A DNA stretch of 64,000 nt, taken from an uncultured Christensenella sp. Its GTDB lineage: Bacteria; Bacillota; Clostridia; Christensenellales; UBA3700. Positions 27,256-35,662 of this stretch are shown here, piece by piece. The stretch spans positions 1 to 64,000 of the forward strand of contig CAJTNA010000003.1 of assembly GCA_910577845.1 (NCBI GenBank). Reading direction: 5' to 3'. The first letter of the stretch is position 1; every line of letters begins with the position of its first letter. The notes beneath the pieces are model-generated. The model had not been told where the DNA came from. It did not search any database and saw only the letters and a program-made list of their open reading frames with translations. The position numbers and the translations under genes are program-made.

Positions 27256-28917
27256 TTATGGATTTAAAATGTTTTTAGCATCAAACTGTTTTTTTATGCT
27301 TTTCATAATAGATAAGTATACCTCATCTAAATTGTAAATAGTTCTATCATTAGTACGACCTAAGGAATAAGAATGAGGACATTTAACTCCAGCCGTAATC
27401 AACATATCCAAAGTATCATTATGAAAGTCTTTATACTCTTTTAAGCTTGAATACTTTCTGGCATAGGAAATAACCATTTGTGCACCATACGTACTCATAT
27501 CTTGCAAGTGTACCATACTTAAAACACCAATGTCATTAAAATAGTCTACAACTATAGGATAGACCTCTTGCAATTCTGACCATCTAAGTGGACAGACAAA
27601 CTTGTCAATTACAATAGAATAGTCTTGTAATATATCCCTTATATACGCATCGCTAAACCTTGTCTTATCCCACTTTTTATTAAGATATGAGGTTGCAGAT
27701 ATACCACCAAATCTTGTACATAACCTACCAATTGCTCTACGATTATGAGAAGCAAAGGCTTTATCTCCTTCAGTGTATCCGATAATCAAACATTTATTCT
27801 TTTCATTCTCACCACGAATACGTAGTCCAAGAATACCTTTTGACACAATACTGCTCATCTTTGATATAATCTCAGTACTACCATTATCACACACTCTCAT
27901 AAAGCTAATTTCGCAAATTTCCCTTTGCAACAACTCTCTTGCACAAGAAACTGCAGTTTCCCAATTTTTAAACATATAGGAAAAAGCCTTTTTATTTTCA
28001 TAAGTATATTTACGTACCTTTAATGTACAGCTTACAAGTATTCCAAATTTACCCTCACTGCCAAGCATTATCTCATCAATTGCTGGAATACAGCCGTCTC
28101 TAGTACAAACATCTGTTTCCATAACACCTCTAGGAGTAATATATCTTGCAGAAAGCAAAATATCGTCAATCCCACCATAACGCATACTATTTTGTCCAAC
28201 ACTACGACTGGCAACCCAACCACCTATTGTGGAAAATTCAAATGACTCTGGAATATGCCCAACAGTATACCTACCAGTAACATTAGTAAAATACTCATTG
28301 GCGTTGTTCAAAATTTCCTCAAGTTGAGGTCCCGTTATACCAGCCATTACTGTAACCGTTTGGTCTATTGCACTAAATGACAACACTTTATTAAAGTTTC
28401 GTTTTAAATCAATTTTTATACCACCACGAACACTTTCATTGCTTCTTGTTATGTTAGTTCCGCCACCCATTACATAAATTGGTATATTATTCTTGTAACA
28501 ATATTTTACTATCATTAGCAATTGCTCTTCTGAAGTTGGAGATATTACAGCATCAGGAACATTTTCCACAATCTCTTCCCTAAGTCTCATATTATCTAGC
28601 ACGCCTCTTGAATAGCAAGCTTTTACTCGAGATAGTGTATCTGTAGCAACATTTATTTTGCCTACTATATCCTCAAACTCCCTAATATGAGTTTTGCTCA
28701 ACTTTATTGGTATATCCAATTCGATTAGATTTTCACCTTGACTGGTTGGAATCATAAAATCCTCATCAGATAAAGCCAATTTTTCTTTTACAAAATTATA
28801 AAATTGCTCAGTAGGCTCATTGACATAGTTAGGGTTACCCCACCTAAACATAGTGCGGTAAGTATCTTCTTCGGTATTTTTTGTCGTCCACTGTGGTTTA
28901 TACTCTTTATATTTCAT
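27256..28917 (-). CDS. FAD-linked oxidase, alkyl-DHAP synthase-like
   Basis: 553 residues. The N-terminal extension (YRTMFRWGNPN) precedes a PCMH-type FAD domain at about 125-305 with YVMGGGTNITRS, VMAGITGPQLEEIL and VGHIPESFEFSTIGGWVASR, then IMLGSEGKFGIL. These follow alkyldihydroxyacetonephosphate synthase (AGPS) closely. The substrate domain keeps a candidate tyrosine in STYGAQM, but the AGPS triple-His motif is replaced by PHSYSLG. AGPS swaps an acyl for an alkyl chain in ether-lipid synthesis. The altered motif means the true substrate is uncertain. The start overlaps the kinase end by 11 bases, with GAGG upstream. Confidence 0.75.
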   Translation of the reverse strand: MKYKEYKPQWTTKNTEEDTYRTMFRWGNPNYVNEPTEQFYNFVKEKLALSDEDFMIPTSQGENLIELDIPIKLSKTHIREFEDIVGKINVATDTLSRVKACYSRGVLDNMRLREEIVENVPDAVISPTSEEQLLMIVKYCYKNNIPIYVMGGGTNITRSNESVRGGIKIDLKRNFNKVLSFSAIDQTVTVMAGITGPQLEEILNNANEYFTNVTGRYTVGHIPESFEFSTIGGWVASRSVGQNSMRYGGIDDILLSARYITPRGVMETDVCTRDGCIPAIDEIMLGSEGKFGILVSCTLKVRKYTYENKKAFSYMFKNWETAVSCARELLQREICEISFMRVCDNGSTEIISKMSSIVSKGILGLRIRGENEKNKCLIIGYTEGDKAFASHNRRAIGRLCTRFGGISATSYLNKKWDKTRFSDAYIRDILQDYSIVIDKFVCPLRWSELQEVYPIVVDYFNDIGVLSMVHLQDMSTYGAQMVISYARKYSSLKEYKDFHNDTLDMLITAGVKCPHSYSLGRTNDRTIYNLDEVYLSIMKSIKKQFDAKNILNP

Positions 28918-30466
28918 TATTTTCCTCGTTTACAATTTCATATAACCTAAAATACAATGGTTGCAATTGTGGATATATATCCTTGTACACTTTCTCAAAC
29001 AATTTTTTATAAATTTTTGTATTGTGCAAATTAGGTGTAAACTCGTCTTTAAAATGCACCATAGACTTATTGCACTCATCAATATCTTTAAACTCGCCCT
29101 TTGATACAAAAGTAATCATAGCAGCACCAAGTCCACTTGTTTCATAAGTCTGAACTCGATATACTGGTCTCCCAAACATATCTGCAGTAATTTGACAAAT
29201 CGAATCACTTTGTGAACCGCCACCAGATACAGAAATATTTTTTATCTTTTGCCCACTCTTTTTCTCAAGATAAACAAGCCCCTCATATAAAGCATAACCA
29301 ATTCCCTCAACAATAGACTTGTATACGTGTGCTTTTGTATGACAATCGTTAAAACCAATAATAGTGCCTTTTGCTTCTGGAATTTTTAAACCAGGAGCCC
29401 AATAAGGTTGCAACATAAGTCCATTGCTTCCAGCTGGAATATCCGTCAAACTTTTATCCAAAATTTTCTCTGTAGGAACGCCAATGTCCTCCGCAAGCAT
29501 TTCTTCCTCAAGTCCAAATTGTTTTTTAAACCAAGTTACCATCCAAAATCCTCTAAAAATTTGAATTTCTGGATTAAAATACCCACTAACTACACTATTA
29601 TAGGCTGGCATATACTTTTGCGGTTCTACATATTTTTTTGTTGTAATCTGTAAAGTTGCAGTAGTACCAAAGCTGATAGATGCAGTATCTGCACTTAAAG
29701 CACCTGTACCAAGAGTTTCGCAAGCCTTATCACTACCCGTTGCAATTACCTCTAGTCCTTCTGGAATACCAGTAAGTTCAGCTACTTCTCTTGTAATTTT
29801 GCCAATAATATCCCCAGGTTTAACAAGTTCGCATAGTTTTTCTTTTTCCACATTATAAACTGTACAAGTAAGTTCATTTGATTTTTGCCATCTTTCTTTT
29901 TTATAATTATATGGCAACCTACTTGCTTGTGAAGCAGTGCAATCACAAAGTCTACCAGTTAGTTTATAGTTAAGATATGCAGATATCAAAGTAAAGTGTT
30001 TTGTCTTTTCCCAAACATCTGGTTGATTTTCTTTCATCCAAGTTGCAGGAGCCATTCTACGTTGTTTTAATGCTGGCTTATACATTCCAACAATTCTAAA
30101 CAAAATCTCATTAATAAAAGGAAATTTTTGTTTAGGTTTAGCAAGTCTTTGGTCAAGCCAAGTTATAGTAGGTCTTACTGGCTTATAATCCTCACCCAAA
30201 AAGGCATAAGTTCCTCTAATAGAAGTTAACGACATTGCAATTATATCATTCCACAAATCACCAGATTTCGCCTTTAAATTTTTAACAGCTTGTACAACCG
30301 CAGTCCAATAATCTTCTGTATTCTTTTCCGCATAGCCAACTTTTTGAGAATAAAAAGGTTCAGTCTCAACCTTATCCATACATACAAATTCGCCTTTTTT
30401 GTTAAACAAAAATGCACGAGTACTTTGTGTACCTACATCAACAATTAATACTAACGGCTCATTCAT
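28907..30466 (-). CDS. FGGY-family carbohydrate kinase
   Basis: 519 residues with AGGAG upstream. The N-terminal ATPase fold opens LIVDVGTQSTRAFLF, with TWLDQR near residue 82. The C-terminal half has ATGSDKACETLGTGALS, SFGTTATLQITTK and NISVSGGGSQSDSICQITADM, the FGGY signature region. These kinases phosphorylate sugars or polyols such as glycerol or xylulose. Pairing with an AGPS-like oxidase suggests a three-carbon or sugar-alcohol substrate feeding lipid or carbon metabolism (inference). It is the first gene of the pair. Confidence 0.8.
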   Translation of the reverse strand: MNEPLVLIVDVGTQSTRAFLFNKKGEFVCMDKVETEPFYSQKVGYAEKNTEDYWTAVVQAVKNLKAKSGDLWNDIIAMSLTSIRGTYAFLGEDYKPVRPTITWLDQRLAKPKQKFPFINEILFRIVGMYKPALKQRRMAPATWMKENQPDVWEKTKHFTLISAYLNYKLTGRLCDCTASQASRLPYNYKKERWQKSNELTCTVYNVEKEKLCELVKPGDIIGKITREVAELTGIPEGLEVIATGSDKACETLGTGALSADTASISFGTTATLQITTKKYVEPQKYMPAYNSVVSGYFNPEIQIFRGFWMVTWFKKQFGLEEEMLAEDIGVPTEKILDKSLTDIPAGSNGLMLQPYWAPGLKIPEAKGTIIGFNDCHTKAHVYKSIVEGIGYALYEGLVYLEKKSGQKIKNISVSGGGSQSDSICQITADMFGRPVYRVQTYETSGLGAAMITFVSKGEFKDIDECNKSMVHFKDEFTPNLHNTKIYKKLFEKVYKDIYPQLQPLYFRLYEIVNEENNEI

Positions 30467-30973
30467 ATTTATCTCCTACAATGCTTAATTTAAATTATTA
30501 TATCATATTTTTATAATAAAAGTAAACTTATTATTAAATTTTTGTTTAAAATAATTTAAATTATATTTTTATAAAATAAATATTTGATTAAAACAACTAA
30601 CTACAAATTACCTTTGTATGAAAGATTAAAATAAAAGTCCTTATGGCTAGTTTGTGTCCTTAATAAATCATTTATAATCTTATAATTGATTATTTTATAT
30701 TTTGCTAAAACTTAAATTATAAAAAACTTAAAAATTAAATATATTTGAACTGAGTATACAACCTTACTCGCTATTTTACAATTTTAAAATTGCATATTGA
30801 TAAAAAATATATATGACCATAATATAAAAAGCTACACTATAATTATAAATTAAATCTTATGATATTTTATTCTTACATATTTACCTCATATACTTGCAAA
30901 AACCTATCAAAAATCGACACTAAAAAAATAAACAAGTTATAACTTGTTTATTTTTTATTAGCATTCAAGATTT
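30467..30973. other. AT-rich intergenic region upstream of the kinase gene
   Basis: No gene is visible in these 507 bp. The right part should hold the kinase promoter, though no clear consensus was seen. The left end holds the dacF terminator and a variant (AAAAATCGACACT, near 30910) of the recurring AAAATCGGTA motif. Confidence 0.4.
30923..30956 (-). terminator. Terminator of dacF
   Basis: A 16-bp perfect stem (AATAAACAAGTT and its complement, with A/T flanks) ending in a T-run on both sides. It lies 18 bp after the dacF stop. Confidence 0.85.
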
Positions 30974-32107
30974 TTACATAAATTTTTTAACATAATCCCA
31001 AATACTTGCTTTTTTAATTTCCTCTGCAGCTATCACTTCACCAACTGCAACTTTTTGACCATCAACAACAGCATATACTTCACCAATCTTGTCACCGCAC
31101 TTTATAGGTGCTTTAACACTTTCTGGAATATTATACTCCAACTTGCAATTAGCTTCACCTTTTGCTTGTAAGACAGAAAGTTCTGACTTTGATATAACGC
31201 TAAGCTTATCTTTTTTACCACCACTGACTTTCACGTCTACACTTAGTGGTGCACCACTATTTAATAACACAACTTTTTTGTAATTGTTAAATGCGTAGTT
31301 AAATAATGTTGACATTGCTCTAAATCTTGCTTTTGAGTCTTGAGCACCAAGCACACTACCTACAACTCTCATTCCATCTCTTACGGCTGTACTAGCAAGA
31401 CAAAATTTAGCACTATCTGTGTATCCAGTCTTACCAGCATCGCAACCTTTATAATGTCTAATCAACTTATTTGTATTAGCCATTTGAGTTACTCTACCAG
31501 ACGGATGAGTATAATCTTCTAACCAAATTGTAGAATAATTGTAATACTCTTTATGACTTGCAAGCTCTCTCATCATACAAGTAACATCTTTAGCTGTTGA
31601 ATATTGTTCCTCTTTAGTAGGATAACCAGTCGCATTAGCAAACAAAGTATCATTCATACCAAGGCTTTTCGCTTTGTCATTCATAATTTTTGTAAATGAT
31701 AATTCATCACCACCAATCAACTCAGCTACAGCTACAGAGGCGTCATTTGCACTCATTGTTACAATACCTTTAATTAGGTCTGTTAATGGATATTCAACGC
31801 CCTCATCTAAGAACATCTCCGAACCTACTTGTCCAGCAGCCTCGTGAGATATAGTCACCTTTTGGTCAAGCGAAATCTTTCCGCTATCCACGTTTTCAAA
31901 AGCCAATAATAGTGTCATAATTTTAACCATACTTGCTATTGGCTTTCTTTCATTTTCACCTTTTGCATAAAGTACCCTGCCACTATTATAATCTACTATA
32001 TAACAATTGTCAGAGCCAACAACTTGCTCTTTAACAGTCATTCCAGTGCAGACAAATACCGCACACATTGCAACTAATAAAATTAAGCAATAAAAAAACT
32101 TCTTCAT
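30974..32107 (-). CDS. dacF: D-alanyl-D-alanine carboxypeptidase, DacF type
   Basis: 377 residues. The signal peptide is residues 1-22. The penicillin-binding motifs are all present: SMVK with Ser59 and Lys62, SAN at 119-121, and KTG in AGKTGYTDSA at about 225. A C-terminal beta domain follows from about 275, ending in an amphipathic stretch (SIWDYVKKFM) like the membrane-binding helix of PBP5. It trims the terminal D-Ala of peptidoglycan. GAGGTGAGAG precedes the ATG. Its place next to deoB- and spoIIM-like genes matches the sporulation cluster of clostridia, where dacF is the usual member. Confidence 0.88.
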   Translation of the reverse strand: MKKFFYCLILLVAMCAVFVCTGMTVKEQVVGSDNCYIVDYNSGRVLYAKGENERKPIASMVKIMTLLLAFENVDSGKISLDQKVTISHEAAGQVGSEMFLDEGVEYPLTDLIKGIVTMSANDASVAVAELIGGDELSFTKIMNDKAKSLGMNDTLFANATGYPTKEEQYSTAKDVTCMMRELASHKEYYNYSTIWLEDYTHPSGRVTQMANTNKLIRHYKGCDAGKTGYTDSAKFCLASTAVRDGMRVVGSVLGAQDSKARFRAMSTLFNYAFNNYKKVVLLNSGAPLSVDVKVSGGKKDKLSVISKSELSVLQAKGEANCKLEYNIPESVKAPIKCGDKIGEVYAVVDGQKVAVGEVIAAEEIKKASIWDYVKKFM

Positions 32108-32165
32108 CTCTCACCTCTACTACCAGTAGTTTGCGATAAAATAAAGAAGTTATACATAATCAATT

Positions 32166-33101
32166 TTATTTTTTTATAGGAACTGCCTTTTTGGTTTTAA
32201 TTTTATTTTCCCTAGCAACTTTCTTGTTACTTCCTTGCTTAGATTTATCCTTTCCTTTAATTTCCAAAACTTTCTCAAAACCACTAGCAATCAAATCATT
32301 TTTCAAAATGTTAATATAGCTTTCAATCTTTTGTTTTTCTTTTTCTGATATCAAACTATTAATATTTGGATATATATTTAACAAATCAACAATTGTCATC
32401 GCTATACAATTATTACCTTGAATTGTTTCCAAAACTTTACTACCGCCAAGCAATCTAGAATATAACAAAATAGGAATATATTCCCTAGTAATACCGATTT
32501 TTGACGGGTTAATTCCAAAATTACCGCTTACAACTAATATATCATTGTATTTTAACTCTTTAACAATCTCACCTAAATTTTTATCAAACAAGCTTAAACT
32601 TTCATTCATTTTTTGAGTGTCACCAATAAGCCCCGCTTTTGCAAAATCATTAAATTCACCAATGAAGACGCCGTCATTATTATCCAAAAAATTTTTAATA
32701 TAATAAAACACGCTATAATCACAATCAACTATATTGCCCTCAACTCCGCATTCAGACCGTGATGTTACAAATTGATAATTTACATTATACTTTTTTAACA
32801 TTGTAATCAAATTTTCTTTAATAGGCAAACTTTTATCAAAAACACAATTGCCTAAAATCTCAGTTAAACCATATTCAAAATCATTGAAAATAGTAAGCAT
32901 TCTGCCTCGATAATACCTGTTTTTTGTGACCAAGTTATTTTCTTTTAAACAACATTTTAAAAGACCTAATTTATTCAAAGTGCTAGACTCATCTATTACA
33001 CTTATATTATCTAATGTGCAATTATATTCACTATCATATTTAGAATAATCTGGCTGACTACCAACACCTAATCCATCAATAATTAATAAAAATATCCTCA
33101 T
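32166..33101 (-). CDS. Phosphopentomutase-like pseudoenzyme
   Basis: 311 residues from the ATG at 33101. The fold of DeoB is traceable: LLIIDGLGVGSQPD at the N terminus, SRSECGVEGN in the middle and GINPSKIGITREYIPILLYS near residue 235. The catalytic features are gone. The phosphothreonine motif (GKDTxxGHWE) is not found. The GHRxD metal segment reads AGLIGD, ADHG reads GNFG, and DHTRE reads ITRE. A Lys-rich tail of about 35 residues ends the chain. The gene sits where deoB lies in clostridial sporulation clusters. The frame is intact, so a non-enzymatic role is likely (inference). Confidence 0.7.
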   Translation of the reverse strand: MRIFLLIIDGLGVGSQPDYSKYDSEYNCTLDNISVIDESSTLNKLGLLKCCLKENNLVTKNRYYRGRMLTIFNDFEYGLTEILGNCVFDKSLPIKENLITMLKKYNVNYQFVTSRSECGVEGNIVDCDYSVFYYIKNFLDNNDGVFIGEFNDFAKAGLIGDTQKMNESLSLFDKNLGEIVKELKYNDILVVSGNFGINPSKIGITREYIPILLYSRLLGGSKVLETIQGNNCIAMTIVDLLNIYPNINSLISEKEKQKIESYINILKNDLIASGFEKVLEIKGKDKSKQGSNKKVARENKIKTKKAVPIKK

Positions 33102-33107
33102 ATTGTG

Positions 33108-33136
33108 ATTATACAACATAAGGATAATTTTGTCAA
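33108..33136 (-). promoter_or_regulatory. Consensus promoter giving a leaderless transcript
   Basis: TTGACA (33136-33131), a 17-bp spacer and TATAAT (33113-33108), both perfect. Only six bases separate the -10 from the ATG at 33101, so +1 should fall on the start codon itself. No ribosome-binding site can be transcribed. Confidence 0.8.
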
Positions 33137-33137
33137 C

Positions 33138-33752
33138 CTAAACAATTATTATAAATTTTGCAATTGCTGGCACTATAACACACGCAACAAATAGCATCAT
33201 AAGCAAACAGCCATATATACAACTCATTCTTTTTATAATTAATCTATTCGTCTTTCGACACACCAAGCCACGACCGCCACAAGTTGCTCTATAATACTCA
33301 CACAAACAAGCAACAGCTAAAAATGCCACCAATATGGATAAATATATTGGTATTGTAAAAGTTATAATACAAATAAAGCCAACAAATTTATCCGCTATTA
33401 TAATACCAACCATACGACCGCCAAACCTATAAGCAGTATAAAACAATACAATGTATGGAAGACATACACAATATTTGTGATAAATTTGCAAATAACAAAT
33501 AACCATTCCTACCAAACTAAGCAATATAACTTGAATAAATGTTCCAAACAAATTGTATTGTTCATTGCTTATCAAAACAATATAATTAAATTTGCTTGTA
33601 ACATTTTCCCTTAGAGAGGTAACAATAATCCCCAAAATCAATCCACATAAAATAGTAAACGTGTAGCATAACAATAATCTTTTATGCTCTTTTATGTAAC
33701 ATTTTAAACTTGATAAAAAATAATCAATTTTACAACGAAATCCACCTTGCAT
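33138..33752 (-). CDS. spoIIM: SpoIIM-like membrane protein
   Basis: About 204 residues from the ATG at 33752 (a TTG frame begins at 33764); no clear ribosome site precedes either. Five hydrophobic segments are visible, the first with LLLCYTFTILCGLILGIIV, the next spans near 60, 95, 130 and 180. Length and topology match SpoIIM, a subunit of the engulfment peptidoglycan hydrolase complex. The position between spo0A-like and deoB-like genes supports the call more than the sequence does. Confidence 0.6.
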   Translation of the reverse strand: MQGGFRCKIDYFLSSLKCYIKEHKRLLLCYTFTILCGLILGIIVTSLRENVTSKFNYIVLISNEQYNLFGTFIQVILLSLVGMVICYLQIYHKYCVCLPYIVLFYTAYRFGGRMVGIIIADKFVGFICIITFTIPIYLSILVAFLAVACLCEYYRATCGGRGLVCRKTNRLIIKRMSCIYGCLLMMLFVACVIVPAIAKFIIIV

Positions 33753-33811
33753 ACCATAATACAATATTCAAAGCAAATTTTAAATATAACCTATTTTGTA
33801 ATTTTTTTAAA

Positions 33812-34138
33812 TTAACTTTCAAATTTAATTTTTTCAATCATAGTATATATAAAATGTTTATTTGTTGGTTTACCTTTTACATCTGAAATGGTAGCACCAA
33901 ATGTTTGATACAACAAATCACTATTTCCATAAAGCCACGCATTACTAATGCTATTTTGTATATCCTTTTCAATTGTGGCAATATTCTTACCATACTTATC
34001 TGCAATAAGCTTATATCCTACTTTTGACATTGGTTCTAAATTTTCGCCTTCTATCCCCAATTTAATTATATCAACCAAATACTTAAAACCAATATTACTT
34101 GGTTTAAATCCATACTTTAATAAATAGTCATAAATCAT
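33812..34138 (-). CDS. Stand-alone Spo0A C-terminal domain
   Basis: 108 residues from the ATG at 34138, preceded by GAGGGTG. The chain aligns with the effector domain of Spo0A throughout: KYLVDIIKLGIEG, YKLIADKYGKNIATIEKDI, NAWLYGN, and the signature KPTNKHFIYTMIEKIKFE. The receiver domain of about 130 residues is absent, and nothing upstream encodes it. In the recognition helix the usual SRVERAIRHAIE is ATIEKDIQNSIS, so most DNA-contacting Arg and His residues are changed. spoIVB lies directly upstream, as in spore formers. It could be an unphosphorylated DNA-binding relic with changed specificity. Confidence 0.8.
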   Translation of the reverse strand: MIYDYLLKYGFKPSNIGFKYLVDIIKLGIEGENLEPMSKVGYKLIADKYGKNIATIEKDIQNSISNAWLYGNSDLLYQTFGATISDVKGKPTNKHFIYTMIEKIKFES

Positions 34139-34195
34139 ACACACCCTCACACTATCACTTTTACCATAATTATTCTATCATCTTTTATCTGTCAA

Positions 34196-34225
34196 ATTTT
34201 AGTAAGTTTTTGGTTAATTTGTCAA
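34196..34225 (-). promoter_or_regulatory. Promoter of the spo0A-like gene
   Basis: TTGACA (34225-34220), an 18-bp spacer and TAAAAT (34201-34196), about 55 bp before the ATG at 34138. Confidence 0.6.
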
Positions 34226-34415
34226 TTGCAAATCATAATTACCACGATTATAAACAGATTACTTAACTAAACTTTTATACAAATTTGTTATAAAAATAAA
34301 TTTTTACATATATCTATTATTTTAAATATTTTACTATTCTTTAATTTTTAACTCTTTAAAAACTTATTATTACTAGCTCAATACACCTAAAGCTAAAAAA
34401 TACTCAAACACAATA

Positions 34416-34448
34416 AACAAGTCCCCGACATATAGTCAGGGGGTTGTT
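34416..34448 (-). terminator. Hairpin after spoIVB
   Basis: AACAA, CCCC, GAC pair with GTC, GGGG, TTGTT with small bulges and an ATATA loop. It abuts the spoIVB stop at 34450. The T-run is weak. Confidence 0.6.
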
Positions 34449-34449
34449 A

Positions 34450-35514
34450 TTATTTATCTATCATCCAATCAATATAAGTTCCGTAACCTTTTGTACTATC
34501 CGCTAAAAATACGTGTGTTACTGCACCAACTAACTTACCCTTTTGAATAATCGGACTACCACTCATACCTTGCACGATACCACCACATAATTTAATAAGC
34601 CTTTGGTCTGTAACTCTGTACAAAATTCCTTTAGGCTTGTCTTTATCTTGTTTGCAAGCCTTTATAATCTCTATATCATAATATGTCGGCTTACCAGTAA
34701 ATGCAGAAGTTACTATTTGAGCTTTTCCAGGTTTTACATTTTTACTTGAAGCAACACTAATTTTTTTCATTCCAGACAAATCACCAGTATACTCACCAAA
34801 AATACCTTGTTGTTCATTTGTATCAATATTACCAAGCTTAACCTCTTTTATAAGGTTACCTACCAATTCACCAGCACGATTTTTTTCACCTTTGTATACG
34901 CTAAATACATTTGCCCCACATATAAATCCGCTAACGGAAGTAGTACCATCTTTACCATATATCTCACTTATAGGGTGACCTAAAGCACCATATCTTAAAT
35001 CAGCACAATCTACAAAAGTCAATGTACCAATACCATCTGTCGCATCTGATACGCTTAGTCCTAGCTTATACTCACCTGAGATACTATCCAGTTCTGCTTT
35101 TGCATTAGTAGTAAAGCTTGCACCATTTCTAATTATCATTAGTTCAATATTATCTTTATCCGCATCTTTTAATGCTTTGCCAATATCATCGGAGGAATAT
35201 ACCTCAATACCATTAACCTTCTTAAGCAAATCACCTTTTTTAATATCGCAATCAGCAAGTGGGGTATGAACTCCGTCTTTAGTCACAACAGGCAATATAT
35301 TTTCCACAAGCAGTCCATTCGACCTTACCTCAACACCAATAGGCTGACCACCCAAATATACTTCCCTGTTAGTTATTTTATCTTGCTTTGCAGTCGGTTT
35401 TAATCCCGATAAAAATACTTCACTACTACCATTAGTAAATCCCATTGCAAACACTACAACTATTAACAAAACCAATGTAGCCGAAACAATAATTTTCCTT
35501 TTAGACAAATTCAC
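34450..35514 (-). CDS. spoIVB: SpoIVB serine protease
   Basis: 354 residues from a GTG preceded by AAGGAGGG; the longer frame to 35598 has no site. An N-terminal transmembrane segment (KIIVSATLVLLIVVVFAMGF) is followed by a PDZ domain (PIGVEVRSNGLLVENILPV to VNGIEVYSSDDIG, about 60-150) and the S55 peptidase domain. That domain holds DGIGTLTF, the catalytic His in GALGHPISE, and the catalytic Ser in VQGMSGSPIIQKGKLVGAVTH. In spore formers SpoIVB triggers pro-sigma-K processing from the forespore side. Catalytic residues are intact here, unlike its neighbours. Confidence 0.9.
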   Translation of the reverse strand: MNLSKRKIIVSATLVLLIVVVFAMGFTNGSSEVFLSGLKPTAKQDKITNREVYLGGQPIGVEVRSNGLLVENILPVVTKDGVHTPLADCDIKKGDLLKKVNGIEVYSSDDIGKALKDADKDNIELMIIRNGASFTTNAKAELDSISGEYKLGLSVSDATDGIGTLTFVDCADLRYGALGHPISEIYGKDGTTSVSGFICGANVFSVYKGEKNRAGELVGNLIKEVKLGNIDTNEQQGIFGEYTGDLSGMKKISVASSKNVKPGKAQIVTSAFTGKPTYYDIEIIKACKQDKDKPKGILYRVTDQRLIKLCGGIVQGMSGSPIIQKGKLVGAVTHVFLADSTKGYGTYIDWMIDK

Positions 35515-35626
35515 AATTCCCTCCTTATACAAATAGTTTTTTGCGAATTTGCTGGATATATGCCAGTTAATTTTGATTAAATTTGCAATTTTTTCCAAAA
35601 GCCATTACATATAACTGCAAATAAAA

Positions 35627-35648
35627 AATCTCTCGCAAATGAGAGATT
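35627..35648 (-). terminator. Terminator of the antiporter gene
   Basis: AATCTCTC and GAGAGATT arms, 6-nt loop, then T-run on the minus strand; 14 bp after the stop. Confidence 0.9.
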
Positions 35649-35662
35649 AATTATTTTAATTA

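Larger units (their letters stand above)
34139..34449. other. Intergenic region between spoIVB and the spo0A-like gene
   Basis: Holds the spoIVB terminator and the promoter of the spo0A-like gene. I see no trace of a receiver-domain reading frame in it. Confidence 0.5.
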
